A DNA stretch of 64,000 nucleotides, taken from NCBI RefSeq assembly GCF_036324505.1, contig NC_086363.1, positions 12,662,653 to 12,726,652 of the forward strand, read 5' to 3'. The notes under the pieces are model-generated. The model was not told the origin of the DNA. It did no database searches and worked only from the letters and a program-made list of their open reading frames with translations. Source of the stretch: Eleginops maclovinus. Its lineage: Eukaryota; Chordata; Actinopteri; Perciformes; Eleginopidae. Shown here in pieces: positions 1-11,442 of the stretch. Numbering within the stretch: the first letter of the stretch is position 1; each line of letters starts with the position of its first letter. The translations under genes were made by a program, and so were the position numbers.

Positions 1-367
1 ACAGGTCCTGAAAGGGAGGATCTATCCACTTGTCTTGGGGTGAAAGGCCCATGGGATCAGCACAGTAGCAGAATGAATGAGGTGTTGTGCCTGACCCCAA
101 GAGAAGTTCGAGTTAATAAATGGTGTGCTTGATCTGGGGCCGGCTGTGCAATTGTATTGGAACAGTCTGATGAATCGGGGACCGGGAGCTGTCCTCACTT
201 TTTCCCTAAGCAGAGGTGATCAGTCTGGACGGAAAGCTTGGTGTCCTCTTTAAACTGCAGAACAGAAACAGAGGGCCCTCAGATTACTGGCTGGAATACA
301 GTGGTGTTATTTGTCACTGACTATGATGAAAAGCCTTCATTGACTACTTTTCTTTCCTCACAATAAA
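1..367 (+). other. Possible 3' end of an upstream transcript
   Basis: Frame 1 is open from the window edge for 43 codons to TGA (130-132), and AATAAA lies at 362-367 followed by an A-rich run. This could be the last codons and 3' UTR of a gene that starts outside the window. The 43 codons are too few to recognise and may be open by chance. Confidence 0.2.
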
Positions 368-369
368 AG

Positions 370-1389
370 TTCGAAAAAAAACAAATGAAGAGTAACTTTT
401 CTGTGCAAAAGATAAATGGATACATTGGATAATATTATACCCCATCAACACTTGATATTGAAAAGTGGAATGCTTAGATTGTATTCCTGCAAGAATTTAA
501 CTGGTTTTGAAATGAATGCATTTGTTTAAAACACATGAGTCTTTTGAGCTGATCGAAAATGTATCCCTGATCTCCACATTTTTATGTACAATACGCGAAT
601 ATATTGTCTGCCAAAAGTATTGCCCTGTGGTTTTTATGCCCCTCATTAAATTCATCCTGATGCAAATGTGTAGAATATTTGACAACCGTACAAGACCGTG
701 TTGCATATTGACAATAAATTATACTTGAATCCTTCCATTTGATTATGCAGTACACTCACACAACAAGCAATGATCTTATATCATTTACATGGTTCTGATA
801 TAAGTATACGTGGGAGTAGCCGCAGGTGTGGCAAAATATATTATTGTGGGTCAAACTGGACCACATAGAAGCTACCAAAGCCCAAGGATGGATGATATTT
901 CTATGACCTAGGGCTAAACTGTAAAACAAAAATCATGGTTTGAACTGAGGAAAATCTCTCACCCACTTCGCACCACTAAAATAGTAAACACTTGAGCGTT
1001 AAAGGTCCCACATTTGATAAATATCTTAATAGAAATGTATTATCTTCATCAATCAGTTAGAGTTATCGTACATACTTGTTTTGCTTGATCTTTATAACAG
1101 AAACATTTTTTTTAATAGAAAATGGTGATTATTTTAAATGTAGACTAGTTTTGGTGATTTGATGCAAAAATGTGTTTTTATTTGACTAAATTATTAAAAT
1201 AGATCAAGCTGGATCAAGCCCTATCTTGTGTGTCAGTGGGATTCTTTCGTTTAAAAATGCTAGCTGGTTATCCTTGTATTAAAAGCCTGAAAACCCTTAT
1301 AATTGGGTGGCACTGACCAAAGTGTGCCAACAATGCCAAAAAATCGTTACAGCAATAAATACAACACACACACACGCACACGCACACGC

Positions 1390-1441
<52 letters not shown>

Positions 1442-4400
1442 TATAAACATAACAACTACAGATAAACAACTCTCGAGATGGGATCGACTGAGGAGCATGT
1501 GAATGCATCATTGGTCAAAAATGTTTTCTTTCCAAAAAGGCCTTGGTTTTCCAATATGACTGCATTGCGAATATAAAAATACAATATATGATTTATATGA
1601 GAAGCAGGACTGTAAGATTCAAGAAAACATGAATTATTAACAAAGTAAGTGGCTCACATCTGTTCCATGTGTGGCAGCTTCTTGTGGCTGTAAGGAGCAG
1701 TTTACAGTCCATGGAGGCCGCCAAAGTAAAGCTCATATTTAATTTAATATTTGATTCAAGCAGTTGGACTGTTTGTTTTTCTCTCAATATGAAAACTGGT
1801 TTCATTGATTCAACCACATGACCATCTAAATAGAAAACTGTTATTGTGGCTTCATAGGACAACAACAATAGAATTGCTGAATTAAATTGACGGTTTTGTA
1901 ATTGCATTTAAATTTAGGCTGTTCAATATGTTTTACTTTCTCTCTATGATCTTGAGGCTTTTCTCCATCATGTCCATTTCTAATGTCATGAAAGTACAGT
2001 ATGACTGGTGGACCGTTTCTTCAAGCAGAGCCTAAAGGATTGTAGAGATTAGTATAGTGTGCATAAAGGGCTAAAAATGTCTGCACTCTTGCACTTGGCA
2101 CAGTGGGACAGCCCTGAGCCATCGCACAGTTACTTTATCAAGAACATACCTCTGTGAGTAGGTTGACTGCAGTCTCTGCGATGGGTAACTGACTTAGTCC
2201 CGCTCTGCCATGCTGCTGAACTGTATGGCCTCTTATGCATGAAACTCTGTGAGGTTATTGCTTTAAGGCGCATGCCATAAAAGACCAGATTGTCCTCGGT
2301 TGCTATTTGGCCTGAAACAACAAACCACATAACTCTTTTGAATTTCTCTCAAGCAGCGACAAGGTTTATGTGAAGGGCAAGATGCACTGTACTTGTCCTA
2401 ACAAAGGACATGCAGTACATGGGCTTTTAAATATGACCATTAAAAATAGGGCCATTTTTTATTAGTATTTATAATGACAGTGTTCTATATGGATGCCAGA
2501 GAATGAAAATATGTTGAGCTCTCTACTGTACCTCCCAGATCGGGTCACCATTTGCTCAACTGACCACACATGATTTACATGCTACAAGCTAAAACTATTA
2601 GCAACGTTTTTAAATGAATTATAATGTTGCATAAGACACTCATCAATGATTTTGGCAGACAAATCCCAGCGCCATCTTTGTATTTAGATGGAAGAGTGAG
2701 CTTTAGGCCCAGAATAGCTTGTGAATGGGTGCTAGACAGAATTCAGAATGGCTATGCCAAATGACTACCTGCTCACATGGAGACAAATCATGAAACAGTA
2801 CTGCTTGAATTGCGTGTGTCCCATACCAGATGCATAATGCAGGGAGAGCATGAATAATTTACATAAATAAGTGGGGGGGGGAACTGTTTGGTGCTCTGCC
2901 AACTCCTTCCTCATTTACTTCCACCTAAAACGCTATTTTTTGGGTTTTTTTAAACAAAAAACAAACCTCCATATTGGAGAGACAGATGGCAGACAGGGTG
3001 AAACTGAATCTCCCATCCAAATCACACTGTGATGGAAATGGAGGTTGCCATGGAAATAGGGAAGTTGAGCAATTTGTTGGACTCCCCTCTAAGGAAATGG
3101 TCATTGACGGACAAACCCAAAGTCATTCACATACGTTTCTGTACTTTTGTGAGCTAGTTTTAATGTGTTTTTTGCAGACGCTAAGAAGAAAATTGAACTA
3201 CTTTTCATTCCAGCTGGGTTATAACAAGGTCATACGGGGTTAATGTTCTGTTAACACAGTGGTAATAGCATGGTAATTACAGCAGTAAAATACGTGTAAC
3301 ATATTGGTCACTGAATACAATTTATATGGGGTTTACATTTTTTGTTCTAAAGCACTAAAGCAACATTTTTTAGAAGTCATGTGCCACAACATTTTAGGCA
3401 GAGACTAAAAGAAGTTACCAGTTGTGGCCAAATAAAAGACAAGCATGTAACCCCTTGCAAAGAGGTTAATTGTTGTTTTAACACTTTTTGTACCAGTAAA
3501 CAAATATTATGCATTAATCAATGAGATGGAAGGGAGATGGTAGGCTGTTCCCCTTTGCTTCCAGTCTTTGTGCTTAGCTAAGCTATCAGCTGCTAGGTCC
3601 AGCTTCAGAGTGCACTGAAAAACTGAAATATTGACTTTAATTAAATGTATTATGTTAATAGATTTCACACAATTATTCATATTAAGATGAACCGAATATT
3701 TTGTATTTAAAACGGAATATCATTGCTTTCAACTAACCAAATACAGTAATGGGAAATCTGTTGACATAATACATTTATTAAAGTTTTTTTTTTTTCCCTT
3801 GGGGTAATCATCTTCTCATCTTATTCATCAGAAAAAAGATTTGCACACATAACGTCTTATGGGAAGTCATATACAGCATAATTGGTAAAGAAAATCGATT
3901 AAATAACTCTTCACTTTGCTTGACAACACTGCTTCCTTCCATAAATGCCCTTCACTTTCACGAAACTTAATGTGCTTGGATTGAAAATATAAACCTTTGA
4001 AACCCACAGTGGAGGAACAGCAAGTCAGAAAGCTCTGAAGCTCCACTCAGAGCTTTCTTGATGTTGCAATTGTGCTTTAAGTCATGCTCAAATGTGGTGG
4101 AGGGACGTTTAGTGTATTTTGAGAGGAAAACACATTACACGCGTGTTGTTTTCCCTCCCTCTTCTGGAGTGCCATGTAGCGATCATTTTAATCAGAGGCT
4201 GGTTCGACTGGCGGTCCTGCCGTCATCAGCTTCCATTAAGAAAAGACAGAAGAAGACTGTTGAATACGTTCTGTTGCTAGGAAACTGAAACATTATGAGA
4301 ACACTGTGTTTCCACATATTCAGACTGTGAAGGTTTATGTTGATTTATGTTCATACCACGGCTGTTTACTCAATACCATTTAGCTAAATAGAAATAGTCA

Positions 4401-7150
4401 CAGTTTATCGTCCCAAATGGGATACTTGTATTATTGTGATTGTGTTATGTTTGAATTGATTGCTGCTGTGTTGCTACGGTAATGCTAAATGCTTCACAGG
4501 TGCAAATTAGGAGCCATAAAAACTAATTGAACTAGCAAATATCAACAATCAGCAACAAATATTTTGAAGTCTATGTTTTAGCTCCGGTGTGAATTGTGGA
4601 CTTTTAATTCTCCTGTCAACCTACTCTTCAGCCCACTTCTGTCAATATTTGCTTTAAATTTCCAGTCTGTACAGCCTGTGTATATTTGCACCACATGCAA
4701 TCTCTTTCTTTAGTAACTATCAACATTTCATTTTCCCCACCCACACGGACGAGGGCTTAAAACACTGTTTGTTGTTCAACTGAAAAGGACTCAGGGTGGG
4801 AGAGCCAGTGTTAGCCCTCTTTAAGATGTTTAATCTGTAGTGCATACTTTCATTAAAGTGGTTCCAAAATACAAGCACAGTCAGACCTCCTTAATTATAT
4901 CTTAGAATAGAAAAAGCCGGATTCAAAGATGAAAACAGAGAAAATTAAAATGTTTTTCATGCCTCGGTTTTTTTTGTGTCTGTGATTATCGCTTATGACT
5001 CACCAACCAGTCCCAATTACATTTAATAATGATGAGAATGTTCCAATTTACTGCTGCAATCCTTGTAGGGGGATATCATTTTTAGCATTAAACACAATTA
5101 CACTATAGTTGTACTAACTATAAACTGTATGGAAAGTGAAGGAGGATTTAGTTGATTCTGAAAAGAGGACAGGAGATTTTTCCTTTCAAAGTGGTAAAAA
5201 AAAATCAATAATGTTCAAATCCATGTGAGCTTTCATGGCGTCAGAGATAACTGTTCTCACTCTTTTCATCCTGCTGCATTCATACTTTTGAGTGCCCGGT
5301 TCACCACATGTGTCAGAAAACAGCATGTCTGGCTGTCTCTCTCAATCATGTTCCTTTAATGATTCAATTTGCCGGCGACTGACAGCATCCAGAGACAGCC
5401 GGCATGATAAATGTCCCGCTATGCTTCCGGCTACCATGACTATCTCCTTAGTTCAGTGCAGACACAGATACGAGTCATATGGAATGAGGTTATGCTGAAG
5501 AACACACCATACTGTAAGCGTGAAATCTTGAATGATGGGTCATATAGCTCCTTGACAATCAGCTTCATACAGTAAGTCTTTGCCTGGAGCGGTGGACTTC
5601 AGAAAGCCACAGTATCACTGCTGGGGATGTTCTAAAGTCTCCTGCAGCTTGGGGATAATGGATATACTCTACTGTACTGTATGCATTTATCTGATTAGAT
5701 ATGCAAAGCACGCGATCATACTGCACATGTGGCGCCGGTGGGTATCTCCAGGCTCTGCTTTGCCGCCGGACTTGTCAAAGTAAAAATATTTTTCATGTTT
5801 TTACAGGTTGCACGGTTGGTTGGAGCTCTGGGTCACTTGTACTTTCATTCCCATCGCTGACGTCCATCTGGTGCCCACCGATGTGAAAGCTGTAGGTGTG
5901 CAGGCCCTCTGCAGGTGTGTCTGAGTGCCAGTTTAGACAAATCACGGCAGGGAGCCATTTAAGCCACTTGTCGGCTTGTTAGACAGTGACATGCTGGGAC
6001 AGCCCACATGTCCAGTTCACTGTTGCTTCCAAATGCTGCTTTTTTCCAGGCTGCTATGTTGGAAGGGATTGAAGCGGGTTACAAATTGCTGGCTGACACA
6101 TTGCCGACACATGCCTTCATGTTCAATTCATAAAGAGACAAACATACATGCAGTCTCACACACAGCAGAAAAAACTATATCTAAGATTTAGTAAATATTG
6201 GAAGATTTGAAACCTAACAAAGTACAATGCCAGCAATCAGTGCCGTGTAGAAATGTGTGTTCCCTATATGTCTAAAATAATAATTTCATTCAACATAATT
6301 GGGATTTTGCAGAAGCGTACAATCAATGTTGTTCTCACTCAGGTCCAGCAGCACGAGCTTGAAGATTAAGGTCTACTACAATCAAAGCAGTGGGAGTTAG
6401 CCTAGCTGAATTGCATTGCCATTTCCATGCAAAGGGTTTTAAGTTTTAAATGGAGTGTTTCGGTACAGAACATTTCCCTTGTGCATTTAAACCACGCTGG
6501 TTTGAAACATTGCTGTGGCTCCAGTGAACAAAAAAAGGAGTCTCCCTTTGTCTGTCTGCATGTCAGTCCTCAAGTTTCTCGAAATCCTTTCATCCAATCG
6601 ACTTCATACTTGGCGGATGTATTGCTGAAGACCAAAGGAAGTGCAGTGTGGGGTGTAAAGTTGTTCGGATGAGTGGTTCTCAAGAAACACTGGAGACCAG
6701 GCAATCGGTCGAACAAGCACTGCACTAGTTCTGTGAAAGACAGAGCGTGTTGTGTTCTTTTCATGTGTCACAGCGATGGAGAAATTACTTATGAGTGAAG
6801 ACGTTGCCAGACTTGACGGTCCTTTTGTTAGGGATGGAGGATTTACAAACTGCCGCGAATAAACCCAAAAATGTATGAAAGGTTATTAAAAAACTTGAAG
6901 GACTAATATGCAGAAAGACAGACAGACCAAGACCCTATTTCTGTTAGCTGTGGCCACAGAAATGTTTCAAACCAGCTTAGTTTAAATGCTCATCGGTTAG
7001 GTTCTGTTTGGTTACACTTAATTGAAACCTTAAATTCCTTTCCACAACATAAGAAATAGCAGTTCATTACTGATTCAATTTAAAAAGTAGCTACTCTGGG
7101 TCACATACCGATCTTTGCCCTGCTTTCTGACATAGCTGCTAAAGAAGAGA
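370..7150. other. Intergenic, no gene seen
   Basis: The stretch is AT-rich with a (CA)n tract at 1364-1439. Frames of 60-100 codons occur on both strands without codon bias, domains or splice context. The segment at about 5310-5450 is compositionally non-repetitive and might be conserved non-coding DNA. The segment at 6580-6670 reminds me of a dispersed fish repeat, but I cannot place it. Confidence 0.6.
1364..1439. repeat. (CA)n microsatellite with CG interruptions
   Basis: The 76-bp CA tract has four regularly placed CACACG interruptions in its first third and a pure CA run in the remainder. Confidence 0.98.
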
Positions 7151-7154
7151 AGCT

Positions 7155-7575
7155 GTGGATGGTGTATTCCTAACTGGAGAGGAGTCTCCACCAGGACAAA
7201 ATGAGGACAGCAGCAAGAACAGAGACTATGGTAATTTATGCAGCAAAGAGTCATGCAGTGGAACTGGACCTATAGTCCCTTCATCTTCCCAGGAAACAAG
7301 CCTCCTGCAGCTCTATCCTGCGATTATTAAAGATTCTCCAAGCATCACAGTACTAGAGGTGGACTCATGTCTCACCGAGCTAGACCCAGAAACTAGATAT
7401 GTGTTCAGAGAAGTAGAAAGGCTAATAAAGCTGTGCCTCTGCCTTCCCATATAACTGACACTGGCAGAAAGAGGTTTCTCCACTTGCCTGAAAACATAGG
7501 CATGCAACACTATGACTCAGAAAGGTTTCACCCTTCTAACAGTGATTTATGTAAACAGTGACATTTTCCCAAAAG
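7155..7575 (+). pseudogene. Degenerate hAT-superfamily transposase, C-terminal dimerisation region
   Basis: The frame open from 7155 ends in EVERLIKLCLCLPI. It then reads through a TAA (7452-7454) into LTLAERGFSTCLKT, a TAG (7494-7496), and NTMTQKGFTLLTVIYVNSDI. This order follows the conserved hAT C-terminal dimerisation block (leucine-rich LxLxLPIS, then AERSFSTLRxIKT, then RSTMTQERLxxLAxL). Two in-frame stops and loss of residues between the AERSFS-like and TMTQ-like parts show it is dead. The upstream part (from 7155) is not recognisable and may be unrelated. An AATAAA follows at about 7601. No terminal inverted repeats or 8-bp duplication were found, so this is an old fragment. Confidence 0.65.
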
Positions 7576-7604
7576 GTCAGCTGACATCAACATTGTACAA
7601 AATA

Positions 7605-9404
7605 AAAGAGTGTTCCTAATTGTTTGTCATTTTACAAGGTAGAACAATTGTAAAGAGAACAGTTGATTCAGGTTTATAATGCAAAACGTGTTGATGTTTA
7701 CATAATGAAGCTGTTATTTGTGTACTGTTGTGACATTTTTCCTGCACTGCATGAGTGACTTTGGTGTGTCATATCATTGTATCGCACTGTAATGGGTGCT
7801 AAGCTTATTCATTAAGATGATTACAGTGTGTCTTTTGTATTACCTCTAGTATACAATACAATACAATACATGCCATCCATCCATCAATACATTATTTTGT
7901 TAATTATATTACAATATAATATAATCACATTTCCAAATTCATTGTCATTCATACACAATTCATTGCGTGGCATCGTAAAAAAGCTACATGGTCCCAAATT
8001 CGAGGATTGCAATACGCTCCATCATGATGATCCATGACTAGCATTTCCTGATGACAGGTTCAAAGCTCAGAGATATAATCAGGCTCTTGTCCAAAATGAG
8101 CCATGAAAGCTATTACGATAACTTGAAAATCAATCCCATGCTGCACGGGAAGCCAATTTGTTGTTGCTTAGCAGCATTGCAGACTAACTATGGGCACATA
8201 TGTTAAGCCGGGTACGACAGGTGTTCAGGGTTTTACAGCTGTCAAAGCATGAAAGCACAGAAGAATCAATTTTAGTTTCCAAGTGATTAAGAAAAAAGAA
8301 GACATGAACATTTTGGGGAGTTATGCAGTATAAAACATGGCTGCTCATCTTCTTACTTTGAAAAGTATGTTTGTAAGAATAAAACACACATTTCTGTGTG
8401 TTTCTCAATGTGCGTACAACATTAAAACTTGTGAATCTGGAATTCCTTTTGCATTGTGCTATGAGGCATTTAAATATATCTGTTCCAACAAAACATATTC
8501 CAAATAACATGTTTGTTGCTGTAGAAGACATATTATGTAAGAATAAAAGCACATCAGGCCAGAGAGTGTACTCAATGCAGAAGAAATACAAGCACAGATC
8601 ACAGGTGAGAGCAGTTGGACACAAACACTTGAAACAGGGAGTGACGCAAAGAGAAATCAACAGACGGAGAGTCCGTGAACAGAAAAACGGATTACACACT
8701 GACCAGGAAACTAAGGTACGTGCGTCCGTTTAGCTGTCTGAGAGACTGCTGTTAGAGAGACATGGGAGGGAGCATCTTGGGGTTAATTAAAGCCTCTAAT
8801 CGCATTAAGAGGAAGAGGTTGCGAGGGGGCTGACAGCCAGGATAAATCTGCCACTTTACACTCTGGCTACGCTAGTCTTTCATTTCCAACACTCTCTGAG
8901 TCAATCAAGCTGTCATTGTGTCACAAGGGTGGACTGGCCTGTCACTTCCTTTACCTCAACATCAGGAGTCACTGTCTCCCAATGTGTGTATGTTGATGTA
9001 AGGGAAGGACTCAACATCCTATGCTACAGCTGTTATAACATCACAGTCTCAAAGGAACCTGATTGGAAGGACAAACACTAATGGAGTGTCTGCTAAACCC
9101 CACCCCAAACAGCGGTTGTCCATTTAAAGCTAAGCAACCGTGACATTGTGATTTCTTCGCATAAAGGTGTGTCTCTGATGAATGCAAGTGTCGGATTGAC
9201 ACTGTTGTCATGCAATGCGGAGCACAGCAGAAGTAGCAACTTCCAGCTTGTGGACAGAGAAATGATAGCTTTACTGGTAGTGAAGAGATATCCCGGGAAG
9301 AAATTGCTTTGTCATTTTCAAAGATAAAATTGGCAGCACTGCTTTCAAGTCGCAGTTTGATTGATGTTTTTCAAAAGTAACTATCAGAGAGTGGCAAAGG
9401 CTTA
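7605..9404. other. Intergenic, no gene seen
   Basis: Two overlapping frames on opposite strands (8184-8699 on - and 8398-8733 on +) are open, but neither shows a domain or plausible composition. The part at 8755-8910 is non-repetitive with several TAAT cores and is a conserved-element candidate. Confidence 0.55.
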
Positions 9405-9600
9405 GGCTACATCCACACTAATAAAGTGTTGCTACGTTAACACCCAGGGTTCACACTAATGAGGCTTATACAAACCCTAAAACATAAACTTTTCAAAGCA
9501 GTGCTGATCCAGTTTTACTTTTAAAACTACAGAATTTCACTTTTAGTCTGGATGGGCTGAAACTGAGACTTTGAAATTATGAACCAGACACCTACTTTTG
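9405..9600 (+). repeat. Degenerate teleost MITE-like repeat
   Basis: GGCTACATCCACACTAATAA, TTGCTACGTTAACACCC and TTCACACTAATGAGG match the spaced words of a common fish repeat (GGCTACGTCCACACTAATACG…). The rest has decayed. Recognition is by memory of the consensus; no terminal repeats were found. Confidence 0.4.
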
Positions 9601-10837
9601 CTTCCACATTTGGTCCCAACATGCCGGTCGGTTACCTCCAAATCCCTGATACATCCATGACGTAAAAGAGTGGTTGCATAGTGTTAGGGTTAGGGTTTTT
9701 GAGGATGACAAAAGGTGTGTCTGGGAGTTGCAAGATACAAGCTGGCAATTGTCTTTCGAAAATTAACCTGAGGGATTACCAAATTAATTGGGCCTGAAAG
9801 GATCCAAGTATGACTCAAACATCAAATGAGCAACACGCTTTTAAGAATGTTGGGCAGAAAGTAAAACGGCTTTAAAGAAGTAATGAAAAGTGTTTTGTCA
9901 CACATTTTCAAAAAGAAGAAACCTGCTCAGAATCATCAAGTCAAAACTGACTGTTAAAGCTCATTTATGAAATTTACGAAATGAATTTCCTCAAAATGCA
10001 AAAAGGGAAAAAAAGGAAGCAGAGCTGAAAGAAATCTGACCACCCAGAGGCTGTCATTTTCCTTAATTCAATTTTGAAAACCAGCTTTGTATTTGAAGTA
10101 AAGAGAAAGGAAGCCCCCTGGTCTTGCAGGATTAGTCCTTTGTAAAGCAGCATTGCTGATATTTTCCGTTTCTGAATAGGTCTAAGCTGTCTCATTGAAC
10201 TGCATTATATAACTGTTAGGACCAAATATATATTAAATTAATCCTGCTATGAAATTCAATTATACTTTATCACTGATAGACCAGACAGCATTGTCATTAT
10301 AAACACCATCATGACAAAAGCATAGGAGTACGTTTTGCACAGTTTTGATAAAGAAAGCTGTCACTATTTATTTCAGATATAATTTCAGAAATAGGGAAAG
10401 GATTAAAAAGGATAATTACTCATAACACCGGCGCAGTCATTCGTCAAACAATGCAACGGAAGAAATACAATAACATTGAGTTATTTCCAACTCCCTATTC
10501 ATGTCCAGAAACCTCAAAAGTATTGGAACTAACAGAGAGAGACAGATAGCACTTAGCTGTTAAGGACAATGAAAGAAGGCTTACAAAATCAAATTCATAC
10601 CAGGAGAAAAACAATATTTTATGTCTATGGTTTCACAGCATTATAAATAATCATCACACATGTGGGAATCATATTAAAGGGGTATTCCAGCAAAGTATTG
10701 AACTTCTTTAATTGATTGATTGATGAAAGGATGGTCATCAATGCTCGGACCTTTATTTTTCCTCCCAAGCCAAGTTCCAAAAACACAACATTCACTAATG
10801 CAACTCTAAGCCTTTTGACACAAGCCCTCCCTGTTTA
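9601..10837. other. Intergenic, no gene seen
   Basis: It holds two TTAGGG-like units at 9683-9698 and, at 10674, TTAAAGGGGTATTCCAGC, which resembles one end of a TTAA-type MITE. Nothing else is recognisable. Confidence 0.55.
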
Positions 10838-11290
10838 CAAGAGGTGGGAAAAGTACTCAGATCTTGTCCTTGAGTAAAAGAAGAAATACCAGAGAATACT
10901 CTGTTACAAGTTAAAGTAGTATTTGCATCAATATATACTTAAAGTACCAAAAGTAAACATACTCTATCTGCAGATTGGTCCATTTCAGAATAATATACCT
11001 GATATTTTTTATAATTATTGATCATTAAAGTGTTCTCAAAGCTGGTAAAGGTGCAGCTAGTGCTAATGACTTTGTATACTGCAGGGTAGCTTGTGAATTT
11101 ACTCCAGGTGGAACTAAAGTCTGATTTAAGTATTGATTATATTTCACATCAATAATCTAAATAGTAAATAAAAGGCACAAAATAAATGTAGTGGACTAAA
11201 AGTATACAATTTACCTCTGAATTGTGGTGGAGTAGAAGTATAAAGTAGCTTAAAATGGAAATAATCAAGTAAAGTACAAGCATCTCATTT
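10838..11290 (+). repeat. Teleost interspersed repeat rich in AAGTA motifs, truncated at its 3' end
   Basis: The sequence begins GTGGGAAAAGTACTCAGATC and carries many AAGTA/TAAAAGTA words. It ends GTGGAGTAGAAGTATAAAGT followed by CTCAAGTAAAGTACAAG-like text. I recognise this as a very common fish repeat of non-autonomous type, which normally ends in a mirror of its start (…TTACTTTCCACC). That terminus is missing here because the octamer array begins instead. It has no coding capacity. Confidence 0.6.
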
Positions 11291-11442
11291 GGGCAGGCGG
11301 GCAGGCGGGCAGGCGGGCAGGCGGGCAGGCGGGCAGGTGGGCAGGCGGGCAGGCGGGCAGGCGGGCAGGCGGGCAGGCGGGCAGGCGGGCAGGCGGGCAG
11401 GCGGGCAGGCGGGCAGGCGGGCAGGCGGGCAGGCGGGCAGGC
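11291..11442. repeat. Minisatellite: 19 copies of the 8-bp unit GGGCAGGC
   Basis: The array is exactly 152 bp, 19 head-to-tail units; unit 6 (11331-11338) differs by a final T. Because 8 is not a multiple of 3 and the unit has no stop in any phase, all three frames stay open on both strands and encode 8-residue repeats (proline/alanine/cysteine-rich on the - strand). These open frames are a by-product and not evidence of a protein. GGG runs spaced by five bases make the + strand a G-quadruplex candidate along its whole length. Confidence 0.95.

Noticed and set aside
1..132. 43 open codons at the window edge as the C-terminus of a neighbouring gene such as VRTN
   Set aside because: VRTN is a plausible neighbour by mammalian synteny, but I cannot match these residues to it; kept only as a weak transcript-end candidate.
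1268..1498. Cysteine/valine-rich and histidine/threonine-rich frames across the dinucleotide repeats (also at 20397-20950, 38574-38930 and 44081-44370)
   Set aside because: They are translations of CA/TG microsatellites.
6555..6680. Possible dispersed repeat (CATCCAATCGACTTCATACT… type)
   Set aside because: It resembles a fish repeat that I half remember, but without ends or a second copy in the window the call is not supportable.
8184..8733. Long overlapping open frames on both strands (171 codons on -, 111 codons on +)
   Set aside because: No domain, no splice context, cysteine- and phenylalanine-heavy composition; of the length expected by chance in 64 kb of AT-rich DNA.
10674..10837. 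Possible further TTAA-type MITE (TTAAAGGGGTATTCCAGC)
   Set aside because: Only one end is seen; no matching right terminus before the next repeat.
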